Shown one piece after another: positions 25,182-35,790 of a stretch of 64,000 nt of DNA (position 1 is its first letter; every line of letters starts with the position of its first letter). The translations under genes and the position numbers were made by a program. This stretch comes from Papilionanthe hookeriana x Papilionanthe teres (Eukaryota > Streptophyta > Magnoliopsida > Asparagales > Orchidaceae). A model generated the notes under the pieces. It saw only the letters and a list, made by a program, of their open reading frames with translations, did not search any database and had not been told where the DNA came from. The stretch spans positions 71,728,121 to 71,792,120 of the forward strand of contig CM040421.1 in NCBI GenBank assembly GCA_022702705.1, written 5' to 3'.

Positions 25182-26242
25182 ATGATGAAGAAGAGATTAA
25201 TCGAAAGAAAGGGTTTCGTGAATAGAGGAGTGGAGAATTCGAAAACGTCTATCGAGGAGATGATTATGCGACGACGTTGGAGGTATTATGCTTATACGAC
25301 TTACGCGGTAGTTATCCCGAATAGTAAAGAGTTCTACTCCGATCTTCATGGAATCAACAACGGAAGCGTTTATGTACGAGGCGGATGGGTAACTTTCACT
25401 CCTTCTAGAATCAATGAGTTATATTCAATTGAAAATACACTTGTTTGCCATTATTCCAATTGTGTTCCTACAAGAAATAATATGAATGAGATATATCGAT
25501 ATTTGAGTGATGAATCGGAAGATTGGGAAACAGAGAAGATAGGTATGTTAGCTTTTACGCATCACTTCTAAACCCGTCTCTAAACATCGACACTTCTTTA
25601 TTTCTTCGAAATTATTACCCATTATGAGGGTAAACAAAGTTTCTAAGGAGTGTGCGATTCGAATTATTGTTTTGAGCGGGATTACTTATTGATGTTGAAT
25701 CGATTATTGTGAAGTACGCCTTAGGCTCGATTGTGCATGGATCGAACAATGGGCTTGGACATCCATCAACAATTTTTGCATTATGCAGTCAGTACCAAGT
25801 TTCTTATGAAGCCTGGGAAAAAGTACTTTTGCCTTGGAAACCATTAGATCTAACTAATATGTTTCCTACTCTGGATAACAATAATGAGACAGCCATTACT
25901 GCGGATCAAGCATCTTAAAACTCTCTTTCAATTAGATCGTTTTCTGATAAAACAAATCTGATCTTACGAAAAGTCAAAGGATTGGAAAAAGAGGTACAAA
26001 ACGTGATGACTTCCATTAATAATATCTCTGATTTATTTGATCATATTGATTGGAGGATGAAGGAACACTTCGATTATTCTGGACATCTTGAAGCTAGTTT
26101 CATACGGCTTTTGAGAAAGAAAGGATGGATTGAAGAAGTTTCTACGGAAGAATTCCCTTACAGGACTTTCTACAATCTATTCGTTCATCTACGTTCTATT
26201 AGAGATATCAGAGATGAATTTAGCACAAACACTGACGAGTAG
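25182..26242 (+). pseudogene. E1 accessory ORF 1: plant-transposon-protein (Transposase_32-like), broken
   Basis: The first 129 codons (25182-25571) are open. They contain YSDLHGINNGSVYVRGGWV and INELY, matching the conserved 'F.A.L......V.VRG..V.F....IN.F' block of the 'putative plant transposon protein' family that sits in the env position of Athila-type elements. After stops at 25571 and about 25700, the second conserved block follows at 25709-25918 (ALGSIVHGSNNGLGHPSTIFALCSQ), where the family has its 'G...FPSLIT.LC' motif. A coiled-coil-like tail runs 25982-26242. The family's function is unknown. No signal peptide or transmembrane helix is visible, so there is no support for a classical envelope protein. 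Confidence 0.75.
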
Positions 26243-26370
26243 AAGGCATTTGTATTTGTTTGTGTGTTGAGTTAGTTTGAATTTAATTTTTATGAAATTT
26301 GCACTTTTGATATTTTAGATTTTAAGATTTGATCTTAGTATAGATGAGATTATGTGTTGTTTGTTTAGTC

Positions 26371-26409
26371 TCAGCGTCTTGAGTACTGTGATTTGGATTG
26401 CGACGCTGA
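26371..26409 (+). other. Stem-loop conserved between E1 and E2
   Basis: TCAGCGTC (26371-26378) and GACGCTGA (26402-26409) form an 8-bp perfect stem. In E2 the equivalent stem, with a different loop sequence, is at 47122-47160. Confidence 0.6.
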
Positions 26410-26618
26410 ATTTTATGTGTTAAGTAAATGTAGTGTATGCATATTGTAAAACCTTGGATTTCATATATAAAATTGTTATGTTTTGTGTTGTGTGAATTTA
26501 TGTGAGTTAAAATAGTATCTAATCACAATAAAATGTATTTAGTTGATTGATCGGACATTATCAAGGCTTAAAGAAAATTGAAAACAATATAAATATTAAA
26601 AATATTAATTCTAAAAAA

Positions 26619-26733
26619 TCCCGCCGACAGCGAGAACGATGCCGCCGACGGCGAGATTTTTCTGAAACTTTAAGCCTATTTGAATTAATTAGCCCGCGGA
26701 CGGCGAGATTTTTCCCGCTGATGGTGAGATCCC
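26619..26733 (+). repeat. GC-rich paired motif cluster inside E1, before accessory ORF 2
   Basis: Two pairs: cccgccgacagcgag with gccgccgacggcgag, and gcccgcggacggcgag with cccgctgatggtgag. The cluster lies about 350 bases ahead of the second accessory ORF and has the spacing style of the LTR clusters. Confidence 0.8.
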
Positions 26734-27084
26734 GAAAAACACTTTATTTTGACCAGTCAACCGTCACTATTCATCTTCCCCTTCTTCAAAACTTCGAAAA
26801 ACTGACCTAGTGCTTGAGAGATTTTGGATTTGGAGCAATATCAACACATTTTGACACCAGATTTTATCTTCCCTTGGTAAGAGCTTCACCCATGCAAAAA
26901 TTTTTTATTTTCACCGAGTATTTCTTCCACATTTGGGAATTTTGAGAAAAATTGAAATATAGAAAAAAATAGTTGGAAGAAATTAGTGGAATTCATTTTA
27001 GATTATTTTAAATCACCTTTGGATGCCATTCTAGTATTATTTTGAAGTTTAGTCAAGATTTTTGTAAATTTGATAGATCGAGAA

Positions 27085-28234
27085 ATGGCTCCACGATAGA
27101 AGAGGCGACTAGATTATGATGAAACACAGTTCGTGAATGCTAAAGCTCAATCAAGATACATCTTTAATATCAAAGCAAGAAAATGCATTCAGGACAAAGT
27201 CTTTAAGAATCCGGGAGGAGAAGTGGAACAAACGATAAAAGAGAGAAGATGAGAAAATTTACGTTATACAACAAACGGAGTTGCGATTGAAGTTGTAAAA
27301 GAATTTTATGCTGACTCAGTCGAGATGGAAGATGTACCAATAAAGGTTAGAGGATTTTTAGTTGATTTTAATCTTTGCAAGAATAAATGCTTTCTACGAA
27401 GTACAAAATCTGCATACCAGCGAATATGATACTTTTGGAACAATGGAAGGACCGCTGGAGGAGGTGATTAACTTTCTCACTGATGGGAAAGGGACTTGGA
27501 AAATTAAGCAGTGTGAACGGGTAAATTTCCCTCTGTCTATGTTAAATGCAACCTCTAAAGCTTGGCATTATTTTATTTGTTCTACTTTGTTACCTACCTA
27601 TCACCATAGTGAAGTAATAAGAGATAGAGTGGTTCTGAATTTTTGTATTTAGAACCACAGAAGTATTAATGTGGGAAGTATTATTTACAAAAATATATTA
27701 GCCACTGCAAAAAGTGAAAGTGGAGGAGGACTAGGACATCCTGGTCTAATTTATGCACTTTGCGATTGTACGGAGTAGTGGTAGAGATGATGAGGAATGG
27801 GTTGAACCTATGAAACCCATTACCAGAGCTAATATAAAGACTTATGAATCCCACGAAGGATGGAGATCTGGGACTAGGAGCTATGCACCTTCAACTAGTA
27901 GGGATATTCCCTCTAGCAGTTATGACCCTCCAACCAATAGTTCTCCTACCCTTTATGATTTGATGAATGAAATGACCCGTAGTAAAAAAGATTTGAAAAG
28001 ATTGAAGAAAAATTAGAGTATATTGATCAGAGGATTGGAGGATTAGAGAGAAGGCATAATTATGACAATGATTATCTCCAGAGACATTCTGACTATGATG
28101 CTGAGAATCGTTATCTGAGAGGAGAGCCTGATGTTATATTTCCTGAATGCCCTCGTTATACTCACTGCCAGCCTACTCCACCTGTTGAACAAGGAGATGA
28201 AGATATAGTTTGGGATTTTAATGTTGATGATTAG
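27085..28234 (+). pseudogene. E1 accessory ORF 2: second plant-transposon-protein (Transposase_32-like), broken
   Basis: The frame starts at ATG 27085 and, with stops at about 27100 and 27250 and a shift near 27365, reads through the same family layout: the EVVKEFYAD segment near 27290, a WHYFICSTLLPTYHHSEV segment near 27565, and a downstream GGGLGHPGLIYALC at about 27725 that corresponds to the 'G...FP.LI..LC' block. A Ser/Pro/Thr-rich segment follows (27880-27950), then a charged helical part. It ends DIVWDFNVDD at 28234. E2 keeps only the first 200 bases of this ORF (47325-47530). It differs strongly from ORF 1, so it is an old duplication or separate gain. Function unknown. Confidence 0.7.
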
Positions 28235-29565
28235 ATTCTATGCTTAGGTATATATGTTATGTGATTGTTAGTTTGCTTTCTTAGATTCAGTATTGATGTT
28301 TAGTTTATGAACTTTGATTATTATGTTGTGCAAGACATTTTAATACTATTGTATAAGTTAAATTTGTGTTGCTTTTAAATTTTAATATTTCAATTTTTTA
28401 TTGTAAACTCTGAAATTGGATTTGTGAAATATATGTGGATGTTGTGTTATGTTGTGGTATAAATTGTGTTAGTAGTTGTACTTATTTCAAACTTCTTTAC
28501 CCAGCAATTTCTTTGATATTATATATATGTAGAAAGTTATTAACAGTACAGGTTAATTAAGTGGAGAAAAGAACCTGTAAAACTTCAAAAAAGAAAAATA
28601 CCTAAAGCACGAAGGTATGATTTAGATTCACAGTTTATTTTCTTTTCACCCTATATAAATAGATAGAAAAATTTAAGTTTGGAGGAGGAAAAAAAATAAA
28701 AATTTAATTATTAAATTGTTCCCAATTTATATTTTCAAAAATTATTATAAAATGATTTTCTGTAATGAATTTAATTCAGTAAACTAGAATTAATTTATTT
28801 AATTATTATAGAAAAGTTAAAAGAAATATTTCTAGTGATTAAACTAAGCTTGTAGATTAAGATATTTAGTATAAGAGGATAAAAATATAGTTAACTATTT
28901 AAAGTAAGGAAAACTAAATTTTAAAATATGAAATTCTTAAGTATTTAGTTGAGAAAGAAAAGATTGAAACTTAATGAAGTAAAAACTTTGAAATACATAT
29001 AAGGAAAGTAAATGTTTTAAGTTTCAAATTTAGGAAGAGGAAGATGAAGTTCAAAATTATTAACAGGCTATCCAGATATAGTAATCCTCACTTGAAAAAT
29101 AAAAAGGAAAGAAGGATTGAAAATCAATCCAAAATAAAAAGAAAAGAAAAAGTAAGTGAGGAGAAGCTTGAGGAGATGCCTTATCAAAAATTGGCTTCAT
29201 TTGAATCAACCTAAAGGGTAAACTCAGTTACATTTCTGAACTTATATATATAGATTAGTATTTTACTAAGTAGTGCTTTCATAAAATTTCTATCATCTGA
29301 ATATCTTAAGTAATTTAATATTGCAAAATATAGTCGTTCTTGAAATAAATAGAAGATTAGAAATCTTAAACTTAATGACTAAATAGCCTTACATCTATAT
29401 AATTAATTTAATTATCTAAAAATCTTTCTAATAAACTTTACTATAATATTTTATTTAAATCAAATTCATAGTTTTTCTGAATTAAAATTTTATTACAAAT
29501 AATCATTACTCTTATATAGTATCAAAATTACTTGAGGACAAGTAATAGTTAAGTTTGGGGGATTT
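28235..29565 (+). other. E1 3' untranslated region and polypurine tract
   Basis: Non-coding. The stretch 28520-29560 aligns over its whole length with E2 47790-48888, including a purine-rich block (ggattgaaaatcaatcc, then aagaaaagaaaaagtaagtg) and the phrase caggctatccagata. The polypurine tract aagtttgggggat is at 29551-29563, directly before the 3' LTR. Confidence 0.75.
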
Positions 29566-31115
29566 TAACCACAGAAAAATATATTAAGAAATTCATACCA
29601 ATTTTATATGAAATTGCACTTTAAAGAAAGTTATTTTCTATGTTTTACTGCAGGTATGAAGAATTATAGGTATTGGAAGCAAAAAGATCGAAAAGAAGCA
29701 AATCTGGAATGAAAAGGACTAAAAGGAGATGTAAATTGAACTAGCCCGCCGACGGCGAGGAATAAGTCGCCGATGGCGTGATTTTCCCGAAAGTTTTGAA
29801 TATATTATAAAGGAGCCCGCCGACGGTGAGATCGAGCCCGCCGACAGCGAGCCTTAGCGGTTAGCCAATGTTATAGAAACCCGCCGATGGCGAGATCGAG
29901 CCCGTTGACGGCGAGAAGGTCGGTTCAAGCCAAATACATTGAATCTGGATGCTTTCTGAAGAGGTTCTTAAACAACCTTTGGATATATTCCTTCTTCTTT
30001 AAATATAGACGAATTTAGGTTGAAAAGGGTGTGTTCTCTTTTGGTGTGTGTGTCTTGTGGAAGTCAGTAGTGTGTGGTGAGGCTATTGTGTGTGCATTGG
30101 TGTGTTTTAGAGTATATTAGTAAGTATAATTAAGTGTGTTGTACAAGAAGGAAGAGTTAGAGAAACTTGAGAGTACGCTAGGGAGAAGATTCGAGATAAT
30201 TTTTTATTTATTGTTTTATAACTTTAAATGAAATCCGAGTTTTGTGTTATTTTTCACATGCATTACGAGTAGTTTTCTCATGTCTTTCTCCTTGTTGTTG
30301 AGATTTTGTGAAAAGAAGAATTGAATTAGTTGTGCCTAAAAATATTAAATAAAATTGTGATAATCTTCATACTTAAATCTTAATTTACTTTCAATTTGGT
30401 CAATTGAATTGTTAAAATATGTTGAATTATAAACTATAGTAAATATTACATCCAAGATTCAGGGAAGTCAAAAGCCTTGGAAGGAGGGTGCAAATAAATA
30501 GGGAAATATTATTTATCGGGCATAGAATTGGATATTTTAGTTTGACAGACTAAAATCTTCAATTCGGTCCTATAGTTTGGGAGATCAAGTGAAGATGTTA
30601 GCCCTCAAGCGAGGGGAATGTGGGAGCTCTAAAGTGGCAGCCGGTATCCTCCCAGCCTAGCCGCAGATTCAGTATCCAAGCATATGATTAGTCAATGTTC
30701 TTTATGCCTGGACCAAAGGGTAAAGAATAGGAATGCTCCTATTTGGCACAATATAATTATAAACTAATTTAATTATTCATTCACTTAATTCTCTTAACAA
30801 GGAGAAAGATACTTTTTCTAAATTGCAATCTTATATTTGAAAATTAAGTAATAGAGTTTAGTATAAGCGTTCTTTATTTCCATACACTAGATAGTAATTG
30901 CATCTACTAAAATTAGTTCTTAATCTTTAAACTTCTCTGTGGGATCAATATCTAGGACTCCATTAGAGCCCTTTATTACTTGAACGATATGTATACTTGC
31001 GTTGATAAAAGGGGGGAGGACACAATCGTTAATTTTATTCTGATAATCATTCATAAAAATATATAATATAACCTCTGCAATCATATTAACCCTGCTGCCT
31101 CCCAACCCCAGGTCA
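29566..31115 (+). repeat. E1 3' LTR
   Basis: 1550 bp. It starts TAACC (TG mutated to TA) and ends GGTCA. The GC-rich cluster (29742-29922) again has three pairs and in places keeps the CpGs lost from the 5' copy, for example gcccgccgacggcgagg where the 5' LTR has gcccaccgacggcgatg. Confidence 0.95.
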
Positions 31116-33602
31116 AGCAACATTATGTAAATGATTTCCATGAAGAACTTTCATGAAGACATGGAAAGGTTTTGAGTTCAATTGATAAGTCAATTTGATG
31201 GATTTTGAGGATTTGGTTAATTTGGGCAAGGTTGGGTCAACTTGGGCCTAAGTTGGTTTAAGGTGGGGTTTAGAACCAATTAAAAGTTTCAAATAGTTTA
31301 TGGGAATGTATTGAAGAGTTCTCAACATCATTTGGGAGGAAATTTTAGGATTAGGCCAATCAATTTGGTAGATTTAGGGCATGTGTTCAATTTAAGTTAA
31401 AATGGGGTATTTTGGATTTCAAGTGGATTTAGGCTAAGCTTGGGTTCAAATTGGGATAATTGAATGTTGCATGGGTTTCATGGGAATGCCATGGAAGGTT
31501 TAGGATTGAAATTTGTGGGGGGGGGGAAGGTTGACATTAGGTTAATTGGGGGTTTTGGATTAATTAGGCAAATTTGGGGGTTTTGGATTTCAAATGGAAT
31601 TGAACTCAAATGTGAATTAATTTGGACTTGGATTTGGTTTAGATTGGTATTGAGGATGTTTAATTAAAGTTTAGAATTTAAATTGGGCAAAATTAAGGTT
31701 AAATGGGTTGATTTGGTTTGACATTGGGTCCATTTGGGTTAAAAATGGGTCAAATTGGAGATTTTGATAAAATTGGGTCAAATTAGAAAAATTGGCCTAT
31801 GGTGTAGTTGGACAAAATGAAATTAGTATATTTGGGATTTTGCTGGTATTTTCTGGGAATTTTTGGAATTGTTGAATTTTTTGGTCAAAAAGGGGTGTTT
31901 AGGGTATAAAGGGGGTATTTGGAGTGTATTGGAGTATTTTGGTGGATTTAAGAGGTGGGAATTGTTTTAAACTGATTTTTAGAAATTTTGGGAATTTTGG
32001 GTAATTTTTAGAAAATTTTTGGAGAGTTTTGTGGTTGTATGGGCAATTTGGGTAATTTTAGGTAGGTTTGAGGACCCAATGTCAAAACCAGAAATTGAAT
32101 TTGGTTAAGGTTTGTTGGAATGGAATGGTTTAGATTGACCCATGGACCAATGGTAGTGTCCATTTTGAACATATCATAGGTTGTTCCTAACCCTCTTAGC
32201 CAAGGGGCTAGGGGTTTAGACTTATCCACACGAGTGCTCTAATGAACCAGAAGTCAAGATTGGGTAGGGATGGTTCAGGGTTTAAGATGGGTGTAGGAGT
32301 GTAGTGTGTGCAAACTAGACCTCACCAAGACTAGGCCACCCTGGGTTATCCTAAGGTTTGAACATCTTATTAGAATTCATCTTTGTCTTCCTACACATTG
32401 GTCCCAACCTTCCAAGTGATTTGGAGGTTAATGACCATCTATGTAGGAATCCAAAGAGAGTCAAGATTTGGTTTGAATTTCTAAATGGTGGGTTTCATCT
32501 CTAGTCTTCTAGGATAGTCAAGGAGAAGTCCTATGGCTAGATCCTAAGCACTAAGAGGAAAGAAAGACCTCACCAAAAATGAGGTCAACAGTGTCGTTAT
32601 AATCAACTTAAATATTCCCCTAATAAGACATTAAGACAGCTCAATTTAAACATTTCTAAAACATACTATTACTCTTAATCTCCTACATTTGACACTTCTA
32701 AAGCTAAACCTGTACGATGAGGAGCTTAGAGTATACACAGTGTGCAGCACGACCATCTTCAACAGCAAAATTCCCTAGAAATAAACAACAAGCCATAAGA
32801 CTTTGAGGTAGTTTGCCTAGTGTAGCATAAACCTCACTTTATATCTTTAGGCCTTTGCACCTTGTGTAATAAAAGCCCTAATTCATCTTAGGATTCCAAG
32901 ATTATCATCTGATAAGGCATAAATCCTCCTATCTTCCAGGCTATTCACATGATCGATATCAAGTGAATGTAAGCCCTAAATAATAAAATTGACAGGATGA
33001 AACATCAAATAATTTTCTCTAATTGAAACCAAATAATAGGATAGTTTGGGAAATCATCAAGATTCTTCTTGGAGCTATGTTTACCCCTAGCCTTCTCTTC
33101 CTTTGGATTCCTATAACAATTGTTCCAAACTTGAGCTTAGATTTCCTATTCCTACATTACCTTGAAGATCCTACCCTTTAGTAGTCATGAAAATAATATT
33201 TCCCAATCTAAATAAAGAGTTTTCTTAGGTGACTTCGGTTATCTAAGATGAAATTAACTATAAGGGCTTCCCCTTATAAAAAATTTAAAGACCTCAGATT
33301 AATATAAACCCTATCTAGTTGTTTCATATTAGATAGGGGAAGTTGTTGGTCAACATAAATGGTTCGCAGACCAAATAGATGTCATGGATTCTTTATTTTT
33401 TTTATCAAGCCTCACCACCAAGCAATGTATCTATTCCTCGGGATATATATACATGGCTTATGGTGAAGTGCTTGATTATTTAAACTATAACGTATATGAG
33501 ATCTGTTTGATTTCATATTTTCAAAAATTAAAATGATATTTTCCAAAAAATCTATATATATTTACATAAATTAATTCTAAACACCTACTCGACTGGGACG
33601 AT

Positions 33603-33735
33603 TTAAGTGAGTTTGCCGAGTTTTTATCGGTCCCGACTCCTGGACCAAGAAGTCTATTGGAGGTCAGGTTTAGTCAACAGAGTAGAGCTCCTCCTCAACT
33701 TCTCACCCTTGAGGTAATACATGATCAATGCCTTT
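33603..33735 (+). pseudogene. C-terminal end of the accessory ORF interrupted by LM-a
   Basis: Immediately after the LM-a flanking repeat the reading frame that was open before 6750 continues in phase for about 45 codons, with a Pro/Leu-rich composition (SVPTPGPRSLLEVRFSQQ), and ends at TAA 33733-33735. The continuity across a 26.8 kb insertion argues that the two flanks belonged to one ORF. Confidence 0.55.
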
Positions 33736-34019
33736 AACTCATTATTCTCACGTTTTTGTATAGACGGACATTAGTGTGATTTTGAGTTTTTGTTTTACTT
33801 TGTATGCAAGGGTACTTGAATTGAAATGGGGATATATATGTATAAACATTTCTCTGCTCCTTGATTTGTGACTTATTTGTGTTCCTCTTGCAATAATATC
33901 ATTTATTGTGGCTATTAATTTTGAGCATTTTATGCTCTTATGCCGGTTGCCTTTCGTTACTTATTGCATATTTCAAGTTACTTGCTTGAAGGGGAATTTC
34001 CTGACTGCTTGCTCTTTCG
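33736..34019. other. Unassigned sequence
   Basis: No recognisable coding or repeat content. It lies between the accessory ORF end and the minisatellite, so it is probably part of the same old Tat-type element. Confidence 0.3.
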
Positions 34020-34396
34020 AGAGTCTTAATATCGCTTGCCCCAAAGGGGAGCCTTTATATTGCTCGCCCCATAGGGGAATCTTTTATATTGATCGCCCCG
34101 TTGAGTCTTTGTGTTGATCGCCACGTAAGGGAGACTTTGTCTTGCTCACCACATAGGGGAGTTTTTGTTCATCGTGCAAGAGAGTCTTTGTGTTGCTCAC
34201 TTTGTAGGGGAGTCTTTGTGTTGCTTGTCGTGTAGGGGAAAGTGTGTTGCTCGCGTTGTAGGGGATTGTTTTTTTGCTTGTCGTGGGGGGAGTCTTTGAG
34301 TTTTTCGTCGTCTTTGGGGAGTCTTTGTGTTGCTCATTCTATAGAGGAGAATTTTTGTTGCTTATCGTGTAGGGGAGTCTTTTATATTATTCGACT
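34020..34396. repeat. Degenerate minisatellite, ~30-33 bp unit
   Basis: Roughly a dozen tandem units around the form ttgctcgcc.cataggggagtctttgtg, each with a conserved agggga(g) core and a variable middle. In the Tat layout it falls in the 3' untranslated region after pol, a place where Tat-lineage elements often carry tandem repeats. Confidence 0.8.
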
Positions 34397-34599
34397 GACA
34401 CAAGTGAAATGGTTAGTTTTGTTGTATTTGTTTACTTCATTTGTGTGTTGTTGTGTAGATTGTTTCATCCTTATGTTCACCACATACTATCGAAAATGTG
34501 CTCTTAAGGATTTGGAAATATATTACTATCATTCAATTGATTTGATTTAGTTCCCCAGTCACCTGATGTTTTGGGGTACAAGCATCATTACAAGAATTT

Positions 34600-35790
34600 T
34601 GTGAAAAGATAATACAAAAGATTATTCGCTCTATTGATTGATTTGGTTCAGAAAAATCTTTTCTAACGAAAGAATTTCTCTAGGTTGTCCCTCCCCTTCT
34701 TTTGGAAAAGGTTCATAGTTGGTACACCCTGGGGCCACTCTATAAGTGATGATAAAGGGTCGTGTCCAGGTTTGGTTGAGTATTATGATAACTTGTCTGT
34801 GAACTGTCAGGTTAGCTTGCTTTAGGACCAATTCCCCTACCATGAAGATTTTCTCATTTACCTATTTTGAAATATCAGGTTGGTCTTCATTTAGTTTCTT
34901 CCTAATGAATAATATACATGATGCAGGTCTCTTCAGCTTGATCTAGAGCAAGTTTGATACCTTCATCGTTGGCTTTTTGCCATTCCCTCAGATCTTCATC
35001 GCCAAAGTTGGAAGCAGTGATGACCATCTGGCTGTGATGGTTGTATTCCACCGGTAATACTGCTCAACATGAATGGAGTGTGGCATATTATCATTGAGGG
35101 AGTCATACGGAGGGCCAACAACACTGACGCAAGTAGATCCGGCTACCTTCCCTTTGCATCGTCAACATTCTTTCTTAGAAGACTGAGGATGGTCTTATTG
35201 GCCGCTTCGGCCTAGCAATTTTTGCGAGGGTGGTGTAAAAATGTGAATTTTAGGTTTATTCCTTAATTTTCACAAAAGATTTTAATGTCTTTATTGATGA
35301 GCGGAGTGTCATTGATGGTTATTAGGATAAGAGGGAGTTCATGGTGGTAAATGAGTTTGGTCGATATAAAGTTTCAAAAGGCGGTGTCAGCGATTCAGGA
35401 AAGAACTTTGGCTTCTATCCATTTTGAGAAGTAGTCAATGATGATTAAGAAGAATCTTTGTTGCCCTACAGAGGATGAAAAAGGCAAAGAATGTCTAGGC
35501 CCCAGTTAGGGAAGGGTCAGGGACTCATAATGGGATGCAATGGTTAGGCCGACTAATGTTGTAGCAGTATGTACTTCTGGCATTATCCACATTTCTTGGT
35601 GAGCCCTTCTACATCCCTTAGGAGGGTAGGCCAAAAATATCTTTGGTGCTGCACTCGGTAGGTTAGATTTCTTCATCCTGAGTGGCTTCTGCACTCGCCT
35701 GAGTGTACCTCATGAAGAATGTCATTTGCTTCAGCCTTGCCTAGGTGACCCAACATGCAATTACATAGTAATTTAAGTTCCCTAAAGATG
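34600..35790 (-). pseudogene. Tat-type Ty3/gypsy integrase remnant
   Basis: Read right to left this is an integrase. The zinc-binding domain has ILHEVHSGECRSHSG (about 35735-35680), then YFWPTLLRDVEGLTKKCG, with one Cys position lost to a stop, and CQKY. The core start is WPFPNWGLDIL near 35510. A decayed core follows with many stops. The C-terminal domain is open at 34843-34631 with VGELVLKQANLTV and a TNYEPF...REILSLEKIF segment, where Tat integrases have their 'GDLVLRK... W...L..YY' tail. The sequence motifs fit the Tat lineage (Ogre, Grande, Retrosat). It abuts the minisatellite on its 3' side and the E3 LTR on its 5' side. Confidence 0.75.

Larger units (their letters stand above)
26243..27084 (+). 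other. E1 spacer between the two accessory ORFs
   Basis: An AT-rich non-coding spacer. It holds a conserved stem-loop (26371-26409) and a GC-rich motif cluster (26619-26733). The 5' part aligns with E2 47070-47330, which shows it belongs to the family rather than to a later insertion. Confidence 0.65.
17655..31115 (+). mobile_element. E1: complete Athila-type Ty3/gypsy retrotransposon
   Basis: A 13.5 kb element with LTRs at both ends (17655-19203 and 29566-31115) and flanking 5-bp duplications agcaa at 17650-17654 and 31116-31120. LTRs start TGACC (TAACC in the 3' copy) and end GGTCA. The order is PBS, gag, protease, RT, RNase H, integrase, a hairpin just after pol, two accessory ORFs of the plant-transposon-protein type, a long purine-rich 3' region and a polypurine tract. 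This order, the tRNA-Asp-type PBS and the FMDD-type RT box place it in the Athila lineage. Every protein frame contains stops or shifts and two integrase catalytic residues are changed, so it is not autonomous. It sits inside LM-b. Confidence 0.93.
12326..32590 (-). mobile_element. LM-b: inverted LM copy inserted in LM-a, itself interrupted by E1
   Basis: Read on the minus strand it begins TGTTGACCTCATTT (plus-strand end ..aaatgaggtcaaca at 32590) and ends ..CCCTGACG (plus start at 12326). The pentamer gtgtc flanks it at 12321-12325 and 32591-32595. LM-c, which is uninterrupted here, shows the equivalent sequence ccggtgttgttataatc as one continuous stretch, which confirms an insertion with a 5-bp duplication. 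Its first base pair on the plus strand is C rather than T, so one end has mutated from TG...CA. Excluding E1 (and its 5-bp duplication) it is about 6.8 kb. Segment order matches LM-c in reverse: tail 12326-13400, junction block 13400-13600, dyad array 14960-16085, GC island 16363-16560, C-rich array (as G-rich strand) 17440-17654 and 31116-32100. Confidence 0.8.
6751..33597 (+). mobile_element. LM-a: non-coding giant LTR-like unit, outer copy of nest 1
   Basis: The unit begins ctattgacctcac (compare TGTTGACCTCA in LM-c) and ends near ..ctcgactggg. It is flanked by gacgat at 6745-6750 and 33597-33602. The coding frame at 6720-6750 continues in register at 33603, which independently supports the insertion. 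Without LM-b it is about 6.6 kb. It has the same order of segments as LM-c: C-rich degenerate array, TATA-like site near 8737, GC island remnant 9320-9540, dyad array 9800-10890, then the L/M junction at 12325. After LM-b the 1.0 kb tail follows at 32591-33597. Its start has lost the canonical TG, and its CpG-rich segment is decayed, so it is the oldest of the three copies. No ORF is conserved with the other copies. Confidence 0.7.

Noticed and set aside
25182..28234. Envelope genes, as in a retrovirus-like element
   Set aside because: No signal peptide, transmembrane helix or cleavage site is visible. The motifs fit the plant-transposon-protein family instead.
34020..34396. Possible CRISPR-like array
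   Set aside because: Units are contiguous and degenerate without unique spacers, and the context is a plant retroelement.
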